From Candidatus Manganitrophus sp. (lineage in GTDB: Bacteria; Nitrospirota; Nitrospiria; SBBL01; Manganitrophaceae), in contig CP114561.1 in NCBI GenBank assembly GCA_028865235.1, forward strand, positions 3,058,001 to 3,122,000: a DNA stretch of 64,000 nucleotides, written 5' to 3'. The position numbers and the translations under genes were made by a program. Below the pieces are notes generated by a model. The model did no database searches. It was given only the letters and a program-made list of their open reading frames with translations, and was not told the DNA's origin. This document shows, in pieces, positions 27,745-36,010 of the stretch. Each line of letters begins with the position of its first letter. The stretch's first letter is position 1.

Positions 27745-27770
27745 GTCATCTTGCCGTCATCGTTTCGTCC
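27745..27770 (+). promoter_or_regulatory. response-regulator operator: GTCA direct repeats at 11 bp, second copy
   Basis: GTCA at 27,745 and 27,756 and GTCC at 27,767, 11 bases apart. Around it, 27,733-27,769 matches 24,580-24,616 at about 28 of 37 positions. It lies 75 bases before the CmoA-like gene. Confidence 0.55.
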
Positions 27771-27844
27771 CCTTCATTTTGTTATCGTCATCCTCATGGC
27801 GAAAATGGAAGCGACGGTTCATATCATTGCAAAGGACAATGTCG

Positions 27845-28576
27845 ATGCAACCAACGAGAGATAATCTGTTCCGGAGAGAAAGGCGTCAGGCGAAAGACTT
27901 CGACTTCGGCGAAGAGACCGCCAAAGTCTTTGACAACATGCTCGACCGCTCCGTGCCGTTCTATGCGGAGATCCAGCGGATGATCGGAGAGATGGCGGCC
28001 GACTTTGCCGTCCCCCGAAGCAACCTCTATGATCTCGGGTGCTCTACCTGCAACACCTTCGTACAAATCGATTCTCTCATTCCCCAAGGGGTGAAATTCA
28101 TCGGGACCGACGCCTCGGAGGCGATGCTCGCGAAGGCGAAAGAGAAGCTGTCGGTCTATCCGATGACACACCCGGTCGAACTGATTTGTTCGGACCTGAA
28201 CAAGACCGCAGGCGTTGAAAACGCATCGGTGGTTCTGATGAACTTGGTTCTTCAGTTTGTCAGACCGCTCCGGCGCACACAGGTGGTGCGGGAGATTGCG
28301 TCCGGCATCAACAAGGACGGCTGTCTCATCCTTGTCGAGAAGGTCCTCAGTCCCGATTCGACGGTGAACCGGTTGTTCATCAAATACTACTATGAGATGA
28401 AGAAAAGAAACGGCTATTCGGAGATGGAGATTGCTCAGAAACGGGAGGCCCTCGAAAACGTGCTCATTCCCTACCACTACTTCGAGAACAGGGATCTCTT
28501 GATGGAGTGCGGCTTCAGGCACTGCGAGATGTTCTTCAGGTGGTATAACTTCTGCGGGATGATCGCAATCAAGTAA
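27845..28576 (+). CDS. cmoA: CmoA-like carboxy-S-adenosyl-methionine synthase/methyltransferase
   Basis: 243 residues from ATG 27,845, with AAAGGA about 8 bases upstream. It aligns along its whole length with CmoA: DFGEETAKVFDNMLDRSVPFY, the SAM motif LYDLGCSTCNTF, VELICSDLNKT, VVLMNLVLQF and KKRNGYSEMEIAQKREALENV. CmoA makes carboxy-SAM from SAM and prephenate for CmoB to modify U34 of tRNAs. No cmoB is adjacent; the neighbour is an ICMT-like gene. A CmoA paralogue with another substrate is possible. Confidence 0.75.
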   Translation: MQPTRDNLFRRERRQAKDFDFGEETAKVFDNMLDRSVPFYAEIQRMIGEMAADFAVPRSNLYDLGCSTCNTFVQIDSLIPQGVKFIGTDASEAMLAKAKEKLSVYPMTHPVELICSDLNKTAGVENASVVLMNLVLQFVRPLRRTQVVREIASGINKDGCLILVEKVLSPDSTVNRLFIKYYYEMKKRNGYSEMEIAQKREALENVLIPYHYFENRDLLMECGFRHCEMFFRWYNFCGMIAIK

Positions 28577-28581
28577 AGACC

Positions 28582-29322
28582 ATGTCGAGACCACGAATCA
28601 ATCAAGTCCTCTGCGCCGCCGGCGCTTTTTTCTTTCGATTTCGCAACGGATTGTTTCCGGTGATTTTCCTGTTGGTGGCAATTTTTGTCCGGCCAGCCTT
28701 TTTCGCGGAAAGCAGAGATCTGGACCCTTTCATCACCGGGATCGGCCTGTTGCTGGCGCTCTCGGGAGAAATCGTCCGATGTTTGACGATCGGCCTGGTC
28801 TACATCGTGCGCGGCGGTCGCGGGGGACGGGTATATGCAAAAAACCTCGTCACCGAAGGGATCTATGCCCACACGCGCAACCCGATGTATGTCGGCAACC
28901 TTCTCCTCGCTTTGGGATTTTGCCTGATGTACGGATCGCCTTGGATGTATCTGATCGTCTTTCCTTCTTTTATTCTGGTTTATGTCAGCATTGTGTTTGA
29001 GGAAGAGCGTTTCCTGGGAGAGCAGTTTGGGGAGCAATATGGAGAATACGTACGAAACACGAACCGCTTTCTGCCGAAGTTAAGCGGGCTGTCGGAGACC
29101 CTGCGGCAACACCGGTTCGATTGGAAAAAGGTGATCACCAAGGAGTATGGGACGCTGTTTGGGTTTTTCGTCGGTGCCTCTATTGTTCTCATGGCCAAGT
29201 ATCGTTATCTGATCGGCCCGGTCGGCATACTGGCCCATCCCGGTCGAGCGCTTCTATTCACCGCCCCATTTTTCATCTTGTATGGCGTCGCTCGTTTTCT
29301 CAAAATCACAAGACGCCTGTAG
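28582..29322 (+). CDS. isoprenylcysteine carboxyl methyltransferase (ICMT/PEMT)-like membrane protein
   Basis: 246 residues with five or six helices. The signature VTEGIYAHTRNPMYVGNLLLALGF and the later EEERFLGEQFGEQYGEYVRNTNRFLP define the ICMT/PEMT fold, with the SAM pocket formed by RNPMYVG and the E-E-x-x-L region. It starts 5 bases after the CmoA-like gene, so they share a transcript. The substrate is probably a lipid or a small hydrophobic thiol, but is unknown. Confidence 0.85.
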   Translation: MSRPRINQVLCAAGAFFFRFRNGLFPVIFLLVAIFVRPAFFAESRDLDPFITGIGLLLALSGEIVRCLTIGLVYIVRGGRGGRVYAKNLVTEGIYAHTRNPMYVGNLLLALGFCLMYGSPWMYLIVFPSFILVYVSIVFEEERFLGEQFGEQYGEYVRNTNRFLPKLSGLSETLRQHRFDWKKVITKEYGTLFGFFVGASIVLMAKYRYLIGPVGILAHPGRALLFTAPFFILYGVARFLKITRRL

Positions 29323-29670
29323 CCTCTTCAAACGAGGCCTTTGCCAAATTTAGTGACCCTCAATTGTGAAATTTCGTAAATCGCTCCATTGCATTCAAAA
29401 TCAGCAAACCGCTTATCTTCTCAGAAGAAAAGAAAGATCGACCCCTCGGCATCCTCCGTGCAAAAGACGGTTCGCCGGGAATCTCATTGTTCCAAAGTCG
29501 ATCGACTCGGCGTCGGCGGCGGTGGCGTCCCCCTCCGAAGAAACAGCGGCATAAGTCCGCATCGGATGGGACGGGAGGTGAATGATGAAGAGGATTTTAG
29601 AAAAAGTTCGAAGCAGGGTGGAGGCCCAGGGGTTCCTGGGCCTCTCCGATTCAACCTCGCCCGGATCGCG
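29323..29670. other. intergenic region with small ORF candidate
   Basis: No established gene. A 40-residue frame at 29,585-29,707 (MKRILEKVRSRVEAQG) follows GGGAGGT at good spacing but overlaps the terminator hairpin and the kinase 3' end, so it is doubtful. Confidence 0.3.
29621..29644 (-). terminator. hairpin after the CHASE histidine kinase
   Basis: GAGGCCCAGG-GGTT-CCTGGGCCTC, a perfect 10-bp stem 27 bases beyond the kinase stop, without a U-tract on the minus strand. Confidence 0.5.
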
Positions 29671-32400
29671 TTATCCCGGACCGTTCTTGTCCTCCCTCCA
29701 GCGATAAGGCAAAAAGAGGGTAAAGGTTGTTCCCTTGTCCAGTTCGCTTTCGACGCCGATCCGGCCGTTCAACAGGCCGGTCAATTCTTTCACGATCGCC
29801 AGGCCGAGCCCCGTCCCCCCGAATTTGCGCGTGGAGGTTGCGTCGGCCTGATGGAAGGCGTCGAAGATCCTGGCGAGCTCGTTCGGCGGAATGCCGATGC
29901 CGGTATCTTCGACGGCGATTTCGATTCCTTCTTGCTCCGGTTTGTCGCTTGCGAGAAGGGTAATTCGTCCTTTCTCTGTAAATTTAATCGCATTCGAGAT
30001 CAGGTTGACGAAGATCTGCTTCAGCTTATTCGGATCGGATTCGATCTCTGGAAGCGGCGTCATCCGATATACGACCGAAAGCGACTTTTCGTCGATCAGC
30101 GGATGCATTCCGGAGACGATCTCCTCCAACAGGGGGACCAAGTCGATCTTCTCTAGATCGATCGGCATTTTCCCCGATTCGATTTTCGACAGATCGAGAA
30201 GATTGTTGATGAGATTAAGAAGCTCCTTCCCGTTTTTAAGTATCCCCTCCACCGGTTGTTTTTGATCATCGATGAGCGCGCCGAACGTTTCGTCCCGCAG
30301 AAGGCTCGAATAACCGATGATGGCGTTCAGCGGGGTTCGGAGTTCATGCGAGACGTTCGACACAAACTCCGACTTGACGCGGCTGGCTTCCCGCGCCTCG
30401 GCTTCGGCCCGCTTTCGGTCGTCGATGTCGGTGCAGGTGCCGAACCACTTGATGATCCGGCCGCTCGCGTCCTTTAATGGAAGGCCCCGGGAGAGATACC
30501 ATCGGTATCCGCCGAACGGGCTTTGAAGGCGGAACTCGACTTCATGGGGGGTTCCGGTCAGAATGGCCGCTCTCCATCGGTCCTGTGTCCTCTGCCGGTC
30601 GTCGGGATGGATCGCTTTGAGCCCGCCCGACCCGAGCGTCTCTTCCGCCGTCAAGCCGGTCGCCTCGTACCATCTCTGATTGCACCAATCGACCCGCCCC
30701 TCCGGCGTGGAGGTCCAGACCAGTTGGGGCATTACTTCGGCCAGGAGCCGGTATTGCCGCTCGCTCTCTTCCGCTTTCTTTTGCTCCTGCTCCGCCGTTT
30801 CGATCAGCCGCGCCTTATCGATGGCGATCGCCGCATGGGAGGCGATGCTGAGGAGGAAACGTTCGTGTCTCTCCGTAAAGCGGCCGGAGACGCTGTGCCC
30901 GAAGAAAAGGCCGCCGAGGACGGTCCCGGAGCGGGAGAGAACCGGAACGGCGAGATAACTTTTGACCGGCAGATGTCCTTCCGGCATACCGGCGTAAGGG
31001 AGATTCTTTCCATAGCGGGGGTCTTTCGTGACGTCATCCAGCCGGACCACCCCCTCTCCTCGAAAGGTCGGGCCGAAGACGGCGGTGTTCCTCGGCATCG
31101 GAAATTTGGCGAAGGCCTCCCGGGGGACGCCGGAGAGGGTGTAGAGCGTGTACGTCTCCCCCTTTGAGTCAATTAAGTTGTAGAAGAAGGCGCCGAACGC
31201 CGCCCCGCTCAATTTGGTTCCCGCGTCGGTGACGATCTGAACCAGCTTCTGAAGATCCCTCTCGGCCGAGAGGCTGATCGCCACCTGATTCAGGGTCTCC
31301 AGCTCCGCCGCGTTGCGATCGGCCGCCGCGCGCGCCTTCACCTGGGAGCGGGTGATGCCGAAGAGGGTGAAGCTGACGATCAATCCGACGACGAAAATGG
31401 GGAGGGCGACCCCTCTGTTCGAGCCGAGGTCGAACGCGGGCCGGGTGGTAAAGAGAAGCGTCCAGGTCTGCCCCCAAACGTTGAGCCGGGTGGTTGCGCT
31501 GTAGCGCGGGGGATGTCGGCTTGGATCGGCCGGGTGGGAGCGGTAGAGGAGATTTTCCAGACGCGGCTCCAGACCGTCGAAGACCTCGAAATCGAGCCGC
31601 GGGTTTGTCTCGCCGCCGAAAATGCCGACCAACAGATCGCCGGCCCGAAAGGGGCTGTAGACAAAACCGGTCAGCGCCGCCCGCCGTTTATCGACCGTGT
31701 CCAAAACGGCGCCCGGCTCGTAAATCGGAAGATAGATCAAAAACCCGGCCTGTTTTTCGGGATCGATCTCTTGAACCAGGGTCACTTTTCCGGAGGCGGC
31801 GGCCAGTCCGGTGTCGCGGGCGCGCTCCATGGCGGCCCGGCGAACCGGCTCGGTGAACATGTCATAACCGAGCGCCGCCATGTTGCGGCGGTCTTGCGGC
31901 TCCAGATAGAGAATCGTGTGGTACTCATCGCGCGGCGTCTCCGGCCAGAGGTTGAAGTTCGGGATCTCTTTTTTAATGTCGGCGACCGCTTTTTCGACCT
32001 GATCGGGCGCGATCCGTTTTGTGAAGCCGATCCCCTGGATGCCGGGATAGTGATTCTGTAATTCGAGTCGGGAAATGTAGTCGTGAAACGTTTTCCGGTC
32101 GGTCCGGCCGGTGGCGGCGAAAAGCGCCGCCGTCCCGCGAAGCGAAGAGATGTAGGTGTCGATCCGGACGGCGATGGCATTTTGGGAGTGTTGAACGATA
32201 TTCTGGAAGCGCTCTTGGTCTTTGACCTCCGTGAGCGAGAAGACATACCATGTCGCCAGGCCGGTCAAGGCGAGCGAAATAAAGAGGACGCACCCGGGAA
32301 GGAACGCGCGATCAGAGGGGAGCTCTTTTGATTTTAGATCGGCATGAAGTTGATTTTTTAAGTTCACTTTATAGAAGGGGTTTAAGTTCTTAATCGACAA
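29671..32400 (-). CDS. CHASE-GAF-PAS sensor histidine kinase
   Basis: About 909 residues if TTG 32,400 is used; GTG 32,367 is another possible start, and the frame further upstream lies inside a REP repeat. TM1 is at about residues 30-50, then a periplasmic CHASE domain (QGIGFTKRI, LEPQDRRNMAALGYDMF), TM2 (VALPIFVVGLIVSFTLFGI), GAF with LISLSAERDL-type entry, PAS with the PAC end WYLSRGLPLKDASGRIIKW, HisKA (FVSNVSHELRTPLNAIIG) and HATPase ([34 protein letters not shown]). No receiver is fused. CHASE domains sense small extracellular ligands. Confidence 0.85.
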   Translation of the reverse strand: MSIKNLNPFYKVNLKNQLHADLKSKELPSDRAFLPGCVLFISLALTGLATWYVFSLTEVKDQERFQNIVQHSQNAIAVRIDTYISSLRGTAALFAATGRTDRKTFHDYISRLELQNHYPGIQGIGFTKRIAPDQVEKAVADIKKEIPNFNLWPETPRDEYHTILYLEPQDRRNMAALGYDMFTEPVRRAAMERARDTGLAAASGKVTLVQEIDPEKQAGFLIYLPIYEPGAVLDTVDKRRAALTGFVYSPFRAGDLLVGIFGGETNPRLDFEVFDGLEPRLENLLYRSHPADPSRHPPRYSATTRLNVWGQTWTLLFTTRPAFDLGSNRGVALPIFVVGLIVSFTLFGITRSQVKARAAADRNAAELETLNQVAISLSAERDLQKLVQIVTDAGTKLSGAAFGAFFYNLIDSKGETYTLYTLSGVPREAFAKFPMPRNTAVFGPTFRGEGVVRLDDVTKDPRYGKNLPYAGMPEGHLPVKSYLAVPVLSRSGTVLGGLFFGHSVSGRFTERHERFLLSIASHAAIAIDKARLIETAEQEQKKAEESERQYRLLAEVMPQLVWTSTPEGRVDWCNQRWYEATGLTAEETLGSGGLKAIHPDDRQRTQDRWRAAILTGTPHEVEFRLQSPFGGYRWYLSRGLPLKDASGRIIKWFGTCTDIDDRKRAEAEAREASRVKSEFVSNVSHELRTPLNAIIGYSSLLRDETFGALIDDQKQPVEGILKNGKELLNLINNLLDLSKIESGKMPIDLEKIDLVPLLEEIVSGMHPLIDEKSLSVVYRMTPLPEIESDPNKLKQIFVNLISNAIKFTEKGRITLLASDKPEQEGIEIAVEDTGIGIPPNELARIFDAFHQADATSTRKFGGTGLGLAIVKELTGLLNGRIGVESELDKGTTFTLFLPYRWREDKNGPG

Positions 32401-32452
32401 CGGACCCCCCCCATCATAATACGTGTGCGAAAGAGAAGTAAAGCCTGACGCT

Positions 32453-32508
32453 GTAGGGGCGAGGCGGTGTCTCGCCCTCCGGCCGGGCGACGCATGCGTC
32501 GCCCCTAC
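32453..32508. repeat. composite REP-like palindrome, GTAGGGGCG family
   Basis: GTAGGGGCG at 32,453 pairs with CGCCCCTAC at 32,500-32,508; two inner hairpins (CGAGGCGGTGTCTCG and GGGCGACGCATGCGTCGCCC) lie between. Located between the divergent kinase and antiporter genes, so it may separate their promoters. Confidence 0.75.
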
Positions 32509-32604
32509 GTTCAATCGATCTATCTGTGGATGATCGGTGGAAAGGAGTGTTATACTGGGCCTCTACTCGAGCGGCGGGTGGTTCGATCAAACGGAGGAAG
32601 GTGC

Positions 32605-33939
32605 GTGGATGGCTTCAGTCATGCGACGTTAACGGCGATGCTCGCCCTGGTGGGGGCGGTGATCATCATCGCCGCGCTTCTCTCCGGGCTCATTGAGCGA
32701 AGCGGCCTTCCTCAGGTCGCCGCTTTTCTCGCCTTGGGGGCGGTCTTGGGGCCGGGCGGGCTGAATTTGTTCGACGTAAGATTAGGGTCCCCCCTTCTTC
32801 AGATCGTGGCCACCCTCAGCCTGGTTCTCGTTCTTTTTACCGATGCGGTCTCGCTGAACCTCAAAGAGGTCCGGCGCCATCTGAATTTGGCCCTGCTGGT
32901 GCTCGGTCCGGGGACGTTGCTCTCCGCCCTCCTCATCGCCTATGCCGCCTGGCGGTTGCTCGATCTTCCCTTCGCCGCCGCCGCGATTCTGGGGGCCGCC
33001 CTGGCGTCGACCGATCCGGTGCTTCTGCGGGGGGTGCTCAAAGGGGAGTTTCTTCCCGCTCCGGTCCGCCAGGCGCTTCGCTTGGAGAGCGGGCTCAACG
33101 ATGCGGTGCTTTTGCCGGTAGTGTTGATCGGCATGGTCTTTCTCGGCGATCGTTCTTTGGCTGTCTCCGATTGGGGGAGTTTCGGCCTCTCGCTTTTCTT
33201 GCTCGGTCCCGGCGTCGGGATGGCGGTCGGTTTTCTGGCGGTCAGCGCGTTAGTGATGATGCGGAACCGGTTCGGCGTCCGGCGCGACTACGAATCGATC
33301 TATTCGTTGGGGGTGGTTTTTGCGGCGTATGCCGGGGCCGAAGCGGTCCATGGAAGCGGATTTCTTGCGGCCTTCGCCGCCGGAATGACGATCGCGGCCC
33401 TGGACGTGGAGCTCTGCGACTGTTTTCTGGAGTATGGGGAGACGACCGCCGAGATGACCCTCCTCTTTACCTTCATCCTTTTCGGCACGTCGCTGATTTG
33501 GAGTGGCTTCACCGTCCTGGATGGGCGCATCCTCGTCTTTGCCGCCCTGACGATTCTGATCCGGCCGATCGCTTTCCTCTCCTCGCTCGCCGGCTTCCGA
33601 TTGGCTTGGAAAGATCGCCTTATGATCGCCTGGTTCGGGCCGCGGGGATTAAGCTCGCTTCTTCTTATTCTGCTTCCGGTGTTTGCCGGTCTTCCAGGGG
33701 GCGATCGACTCTTCTCCGTCACCTGCGCGGTGGTGCTGTTGTCGATTGTCCTCCACGGCGGCTCGTTGATGTGGCTTGGGAAGGGTGCGCGCCCGTCGCG
33801 TGCGCCTCAAGCGGTAATCGAGCCGATTCCCCCCGCCCCCTCCTTCCGCGGGATTGGAAGAGCAACCTGGTCGGGATCTGATCTCGATCGCGGAGATGCG
33901 GCAGATTCAAGAGACCGGAGCGCCGGTGGTCATCCTTGA
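32605..33939 (+). CDS. CPA1-family Na+(K+)/H+ antiporter
   Basis: About 445 residues from GTG 32,605 with GGAGG 7 bases upstream; the longer frame would begin in the REP. About 12 helices. The CPA1 signatures are present: ALASTDPVLLRG (ion-binding Thr-Asp) and LESGLNDAVLLPVVL (the ND pair). It exchanges Na+ or K+ for protons in the inner membrane. The last 35 residues (after LMWLGKGARPSRAP) look out of frame: removing one C from the C6/C5 runs at 33,829-33,840 would fuse it to the rhodanese-like domain that follows. Confidence 0.85.
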   Translation: MDGFSHATLTAMLALVGAVIIIAALLSGLIERSGLPQVAAFLALGAVLGPGGLNLFDVRLGSPLLQIVATLSLVLVLFTDAVSLNLKEVRRHLNLALLVLGPGTLLSALLIAYAAWRLLDLPFAAAAILGAALASTDPVLLRGVLKGEFLPAPVRQALRLESGLNDAVLLPVVLIGMVFLGDRSLAVSDWGSFGLSLFLLGPGVGMAVGFLAVSALVMMRNRFGVRRDYESIYSLGVVFAAYAGAEAVHGSGFLAAFAAGMTIAALDVELCDCFLEYGETTAEMTLLFTFILFGTSLIWSGFTVLDGRILVFAALTILIRPIAFLSSLAGFRLAWKDRLMIAWFGPRGLSSLLLILLPVFAGLPGGDRLFSVTCAVVLLSIVLHGGSLMWLGKGARPSRAPQAVIEPIPPAPSFRGIGRATWSGSDLDRGDAADSRDRSAGGHP

Positions 33940-34210
33940 TGCCCGGACGGAACGATCCTATCAAGGGAACAATGAAAATGCGGTGGGGACGATTCGATTT
34001 TTACCCGAACAAGCGGTGGGGCCGCAGGCCAAAGCGCTCGGTCTCCCGCGGGAAGCGTTGCTGATTCCGTTCTGCGCCTGCCCCAACGATGAGACGAGCA
34101 TTCGCGTGGCGCAGGAGCTTCGGCAGGCGGGGTGGCCCCGCGCCCGTGCTCTCGAAGGGGGATGGGAGGCCTGGAAGAAAAGCGGGCTTCCGACCGTGGA
34201 ACGCAAGTGA
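33854..34210 (+). CDS. rhodanese-like domain, probably the C-terminus of the antiporter
   Basis: 119 residues, from TTG 33,854 if separate. ISIAEMRQIQETGAPVVILDART is the classical rhodanese N-terminal block, and IPFCACPNDETS carries the loop Cys in a C-x-C setting instead of the usual C-x-x-G-x-R pocket. The domain ends GWEAWKKSGLPT. It overlaps the antiporter frame by 86 bases with no ribosome site, so a fused antiporter-rhodanese protein broken by one base is the likelier reading. Confidence 0.75.
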   Translation: MEEQPGRDLISIAEMRQIQETGAPVVILDARTERSYQGNNENAVGTIRFLPEQAVGPQAKALGLPREALLIPFCACPNDETSIRVAQELRQAGWPRARALEGGWEAWKKSGLPTVERK

Positions 34211-34239
34211 AGGGATCTCCCCCATCGCGAGAGATCCCT
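34211..34239. terminator. terminator hairpin between convergent genes
   Basis: AGGGATCTC-N11-GAGATCCCT, a perfect 9-bp stem shared by the rightward rhodanese and leftward peroxidase genes; no long U-tract. Confidence 0.55.
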
Positions 34240-34248
34240 CCATCCGAA

Positions 34249-35745
34249 CTACAATGCCCTCATGAAGGCGACCAGGTCTTTCTTCTCTTCCTGATTTAAT
34301 TTCAGCTCCAAGACCAGATTGAAGAACTCAACGGTATCTTCCAGCGTCGGCAGCCTTCCGTCGTGCAGGTACGGGGGAGAGTCTTTGACCCCCCGGAGGG
34401 CGAACGTTTTGATTGGGCCGTTCCCCTCCGCTCCGAATCGCTCCAGCTTCAGGTCGTGCATGTTGTGATTGGTATAGGCGGGGGGCTGATGGCACTCCGC
34501 GCAGCGGGCCTTTCCGAAGAAGAGGGCCTCTCCCCGGACCTCCTGCTCCGTCGCCTTGCTCTTGTCGAGCCGTCCGACCGGATCGAGCTTCGGCGCCGGG
34601 GGAAAGTCGATCATGTTCTGCATCTGCGCCATGTGGGGGATGAGCATCCGGTCGAAGACGAACATTCCTTTTTTGGCCGCACGGATATGATCGCCGTTGA
34701 AGTAGGCGGTCCGCTGCTCGAACTCCGTAAAATCCTCCACCGACCGGAGGCTCCGCTTCGATCCATGGATCTGCTGGGCGAACATCCCGCGGAGGGAAAC
34801 GGTATCGATCCGGAGCCGGTCTTTTTGCGGACGGGTGTCGGGATTGAGATGAAACTGTCCCGTGGTGTGAAAGTTCACGTGGCAGTCGAGGCAGGCGACC
34901 CCGAGGCTCGGTTTGTCCGATTTCCGGTCGTGCGTCGCGTTGAACTCCTCCTGGGGAAGCTGCGTCACCAGCAGCCGGAGACCGTCGAGCTGCACCGGAG
35001 TTACTAGTCCGCGGAAGAGCCGGTCGAAGTTCTCGATGCTGAGGACCTCCCCCTGGGAGACGTCGCCGAGCTCCGGGTGGGTGGTGAGAAAGATCGGGGG
35101 AGGAAATTCCGGCAGGAAACATTCGGGAAGGTCGAAATCGACATCAAACCGCTCCAAGCGGGGGAACTGCTCGATCTGGACCTGCGGGAAGACCATCCCT
35201 CCCACCTCGTGTTTCACATGCAGCAGTCGGTGGAAGCCGGCCGGAAATAATTTTTTCTCCTTGATCTCTTCGGGCGTCATCTGTCCGAGCGTCTCCCAGG
35301 TGACCCCCTCTTTCAACCGGACGGCCGGACCGATCGGCTGCGGCTTCCCTTTGGTCATCACCACGCCGGAAGCGGTTTTACAGTCGGTCTGATACCGATC
35401 GTTGAGGCGCTTTTTCTGCCGCTCCATCACCTTCGGCTTGTCGGCGATGTCTTTCTCCTTCACCTTTTGGGAGATCTCCTGAGGATCTTGTCCCGGCGGG
35501 GCGCCGAAAGCGTCGTAAGAAAAATCGACCCCGTCGAATCCCTTTTTCTTGGTCTCTTCAATGGCGGGGGTCGTTTTTCCGGCGGGCTTTTTCTCTTTGG
35601 GGGCTTTGTCCTCCATCTTCTCGACCGGCTTCTCTTTCGGCGTCCGGTCTTGGGCTTCGCTCTGCATCATCGGCAAGGCCGACCATACCCCTAAGGCGGC
35701 GGTCATCGACAGAACGAGCCAAAACGTTGATCTCTTTTTTTTCAT
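34249..35745 (-). CDS. exported di-haem cytochrome c peroxidase-like protein
   Basis: About 498 residues from ATG 35,745 (MKKKRSTFWLVL). A signal peptide is followed by a Lys/Pro-rich linker, then two CxxCH haem sites: ACLDCHVNF (about residue 308) and CAECHQPPAY (about 418). The end FALRGVKDSPPYLHDGRLPTLEDTVEFF is typical of the CcpA/MauG superfamily. Family members reduce H2O2 or make protein-derived cofactors. The spacing between the haems and the long N-terminal half (about 250 residues) differ from classical CcpA, so the substrate is unclear. Confidence 0.85.
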   Translation of the reverse strand: MKKKRSTFWLVLSMTAALGVWSALPMMQSEAQDRTPKEKPVEKMEDKAPKEKKPAGKTTPAIEETKKKGFDGVDFSYDAFGAPPGQDPQEISQKVKEKDIADKPKVMERQKKRLNDRYQTDCKTASGVVMTKGKPQPIGPAVRLKEGVTWETLGQMTPEEIKEKKLFPAGFHRLLHVKHEVGGMVFPQVQIEQFPRLERFDVDFDLPECFLPEFPPPIFLTTHPELGDVSQGEVLSIENFDRLFRGLVTPVQLDGLRLLVTQLPQEEFNATHDRKSDKPSLGVACLDCHVNFHTTGQFHLNPDTRPQKDRLRIDTVSLRGMFAQQIHGSKRSLRSVEDFTEFEQRTAYFNGDHIRAAKKGMFVFDRMLIPHMAQMQNMIDFPPAPKLDPVGRLDKSKATEQEVRGEALFFGKARCAECHQPPAYTNHNMHDLKLERFGAEGNGPIKTFALRGVKDSPPYLHDGRLPTLEDTVEFFNLVLELKLNQEEKKDLVAFMRAL

Positions 35746-36010
35746 CTTTGGACCTTTCTCTGCAGCAGTTTTACAACAAGGGTGGGAGTCTCTCGTTTTA
35801 TACCGAATCATCAAGGCAAGCTTGAACCGTTTTCTGAATCGGTTTCCGTTGGAGTTCCTGTCTGATCGACCGGTTGAAAAGGCCGTGATCTGATCCCATA
35901 GAAGAATGTTCTTTGTCACAGGAGCAGCCGGACCTCTTCTATAAAGATTATGACACTTCGGCCCGCCGGCGGTCTGTCAGGGTGATCACGCTCGGAAGGG
36001 TTAAGTGGTT

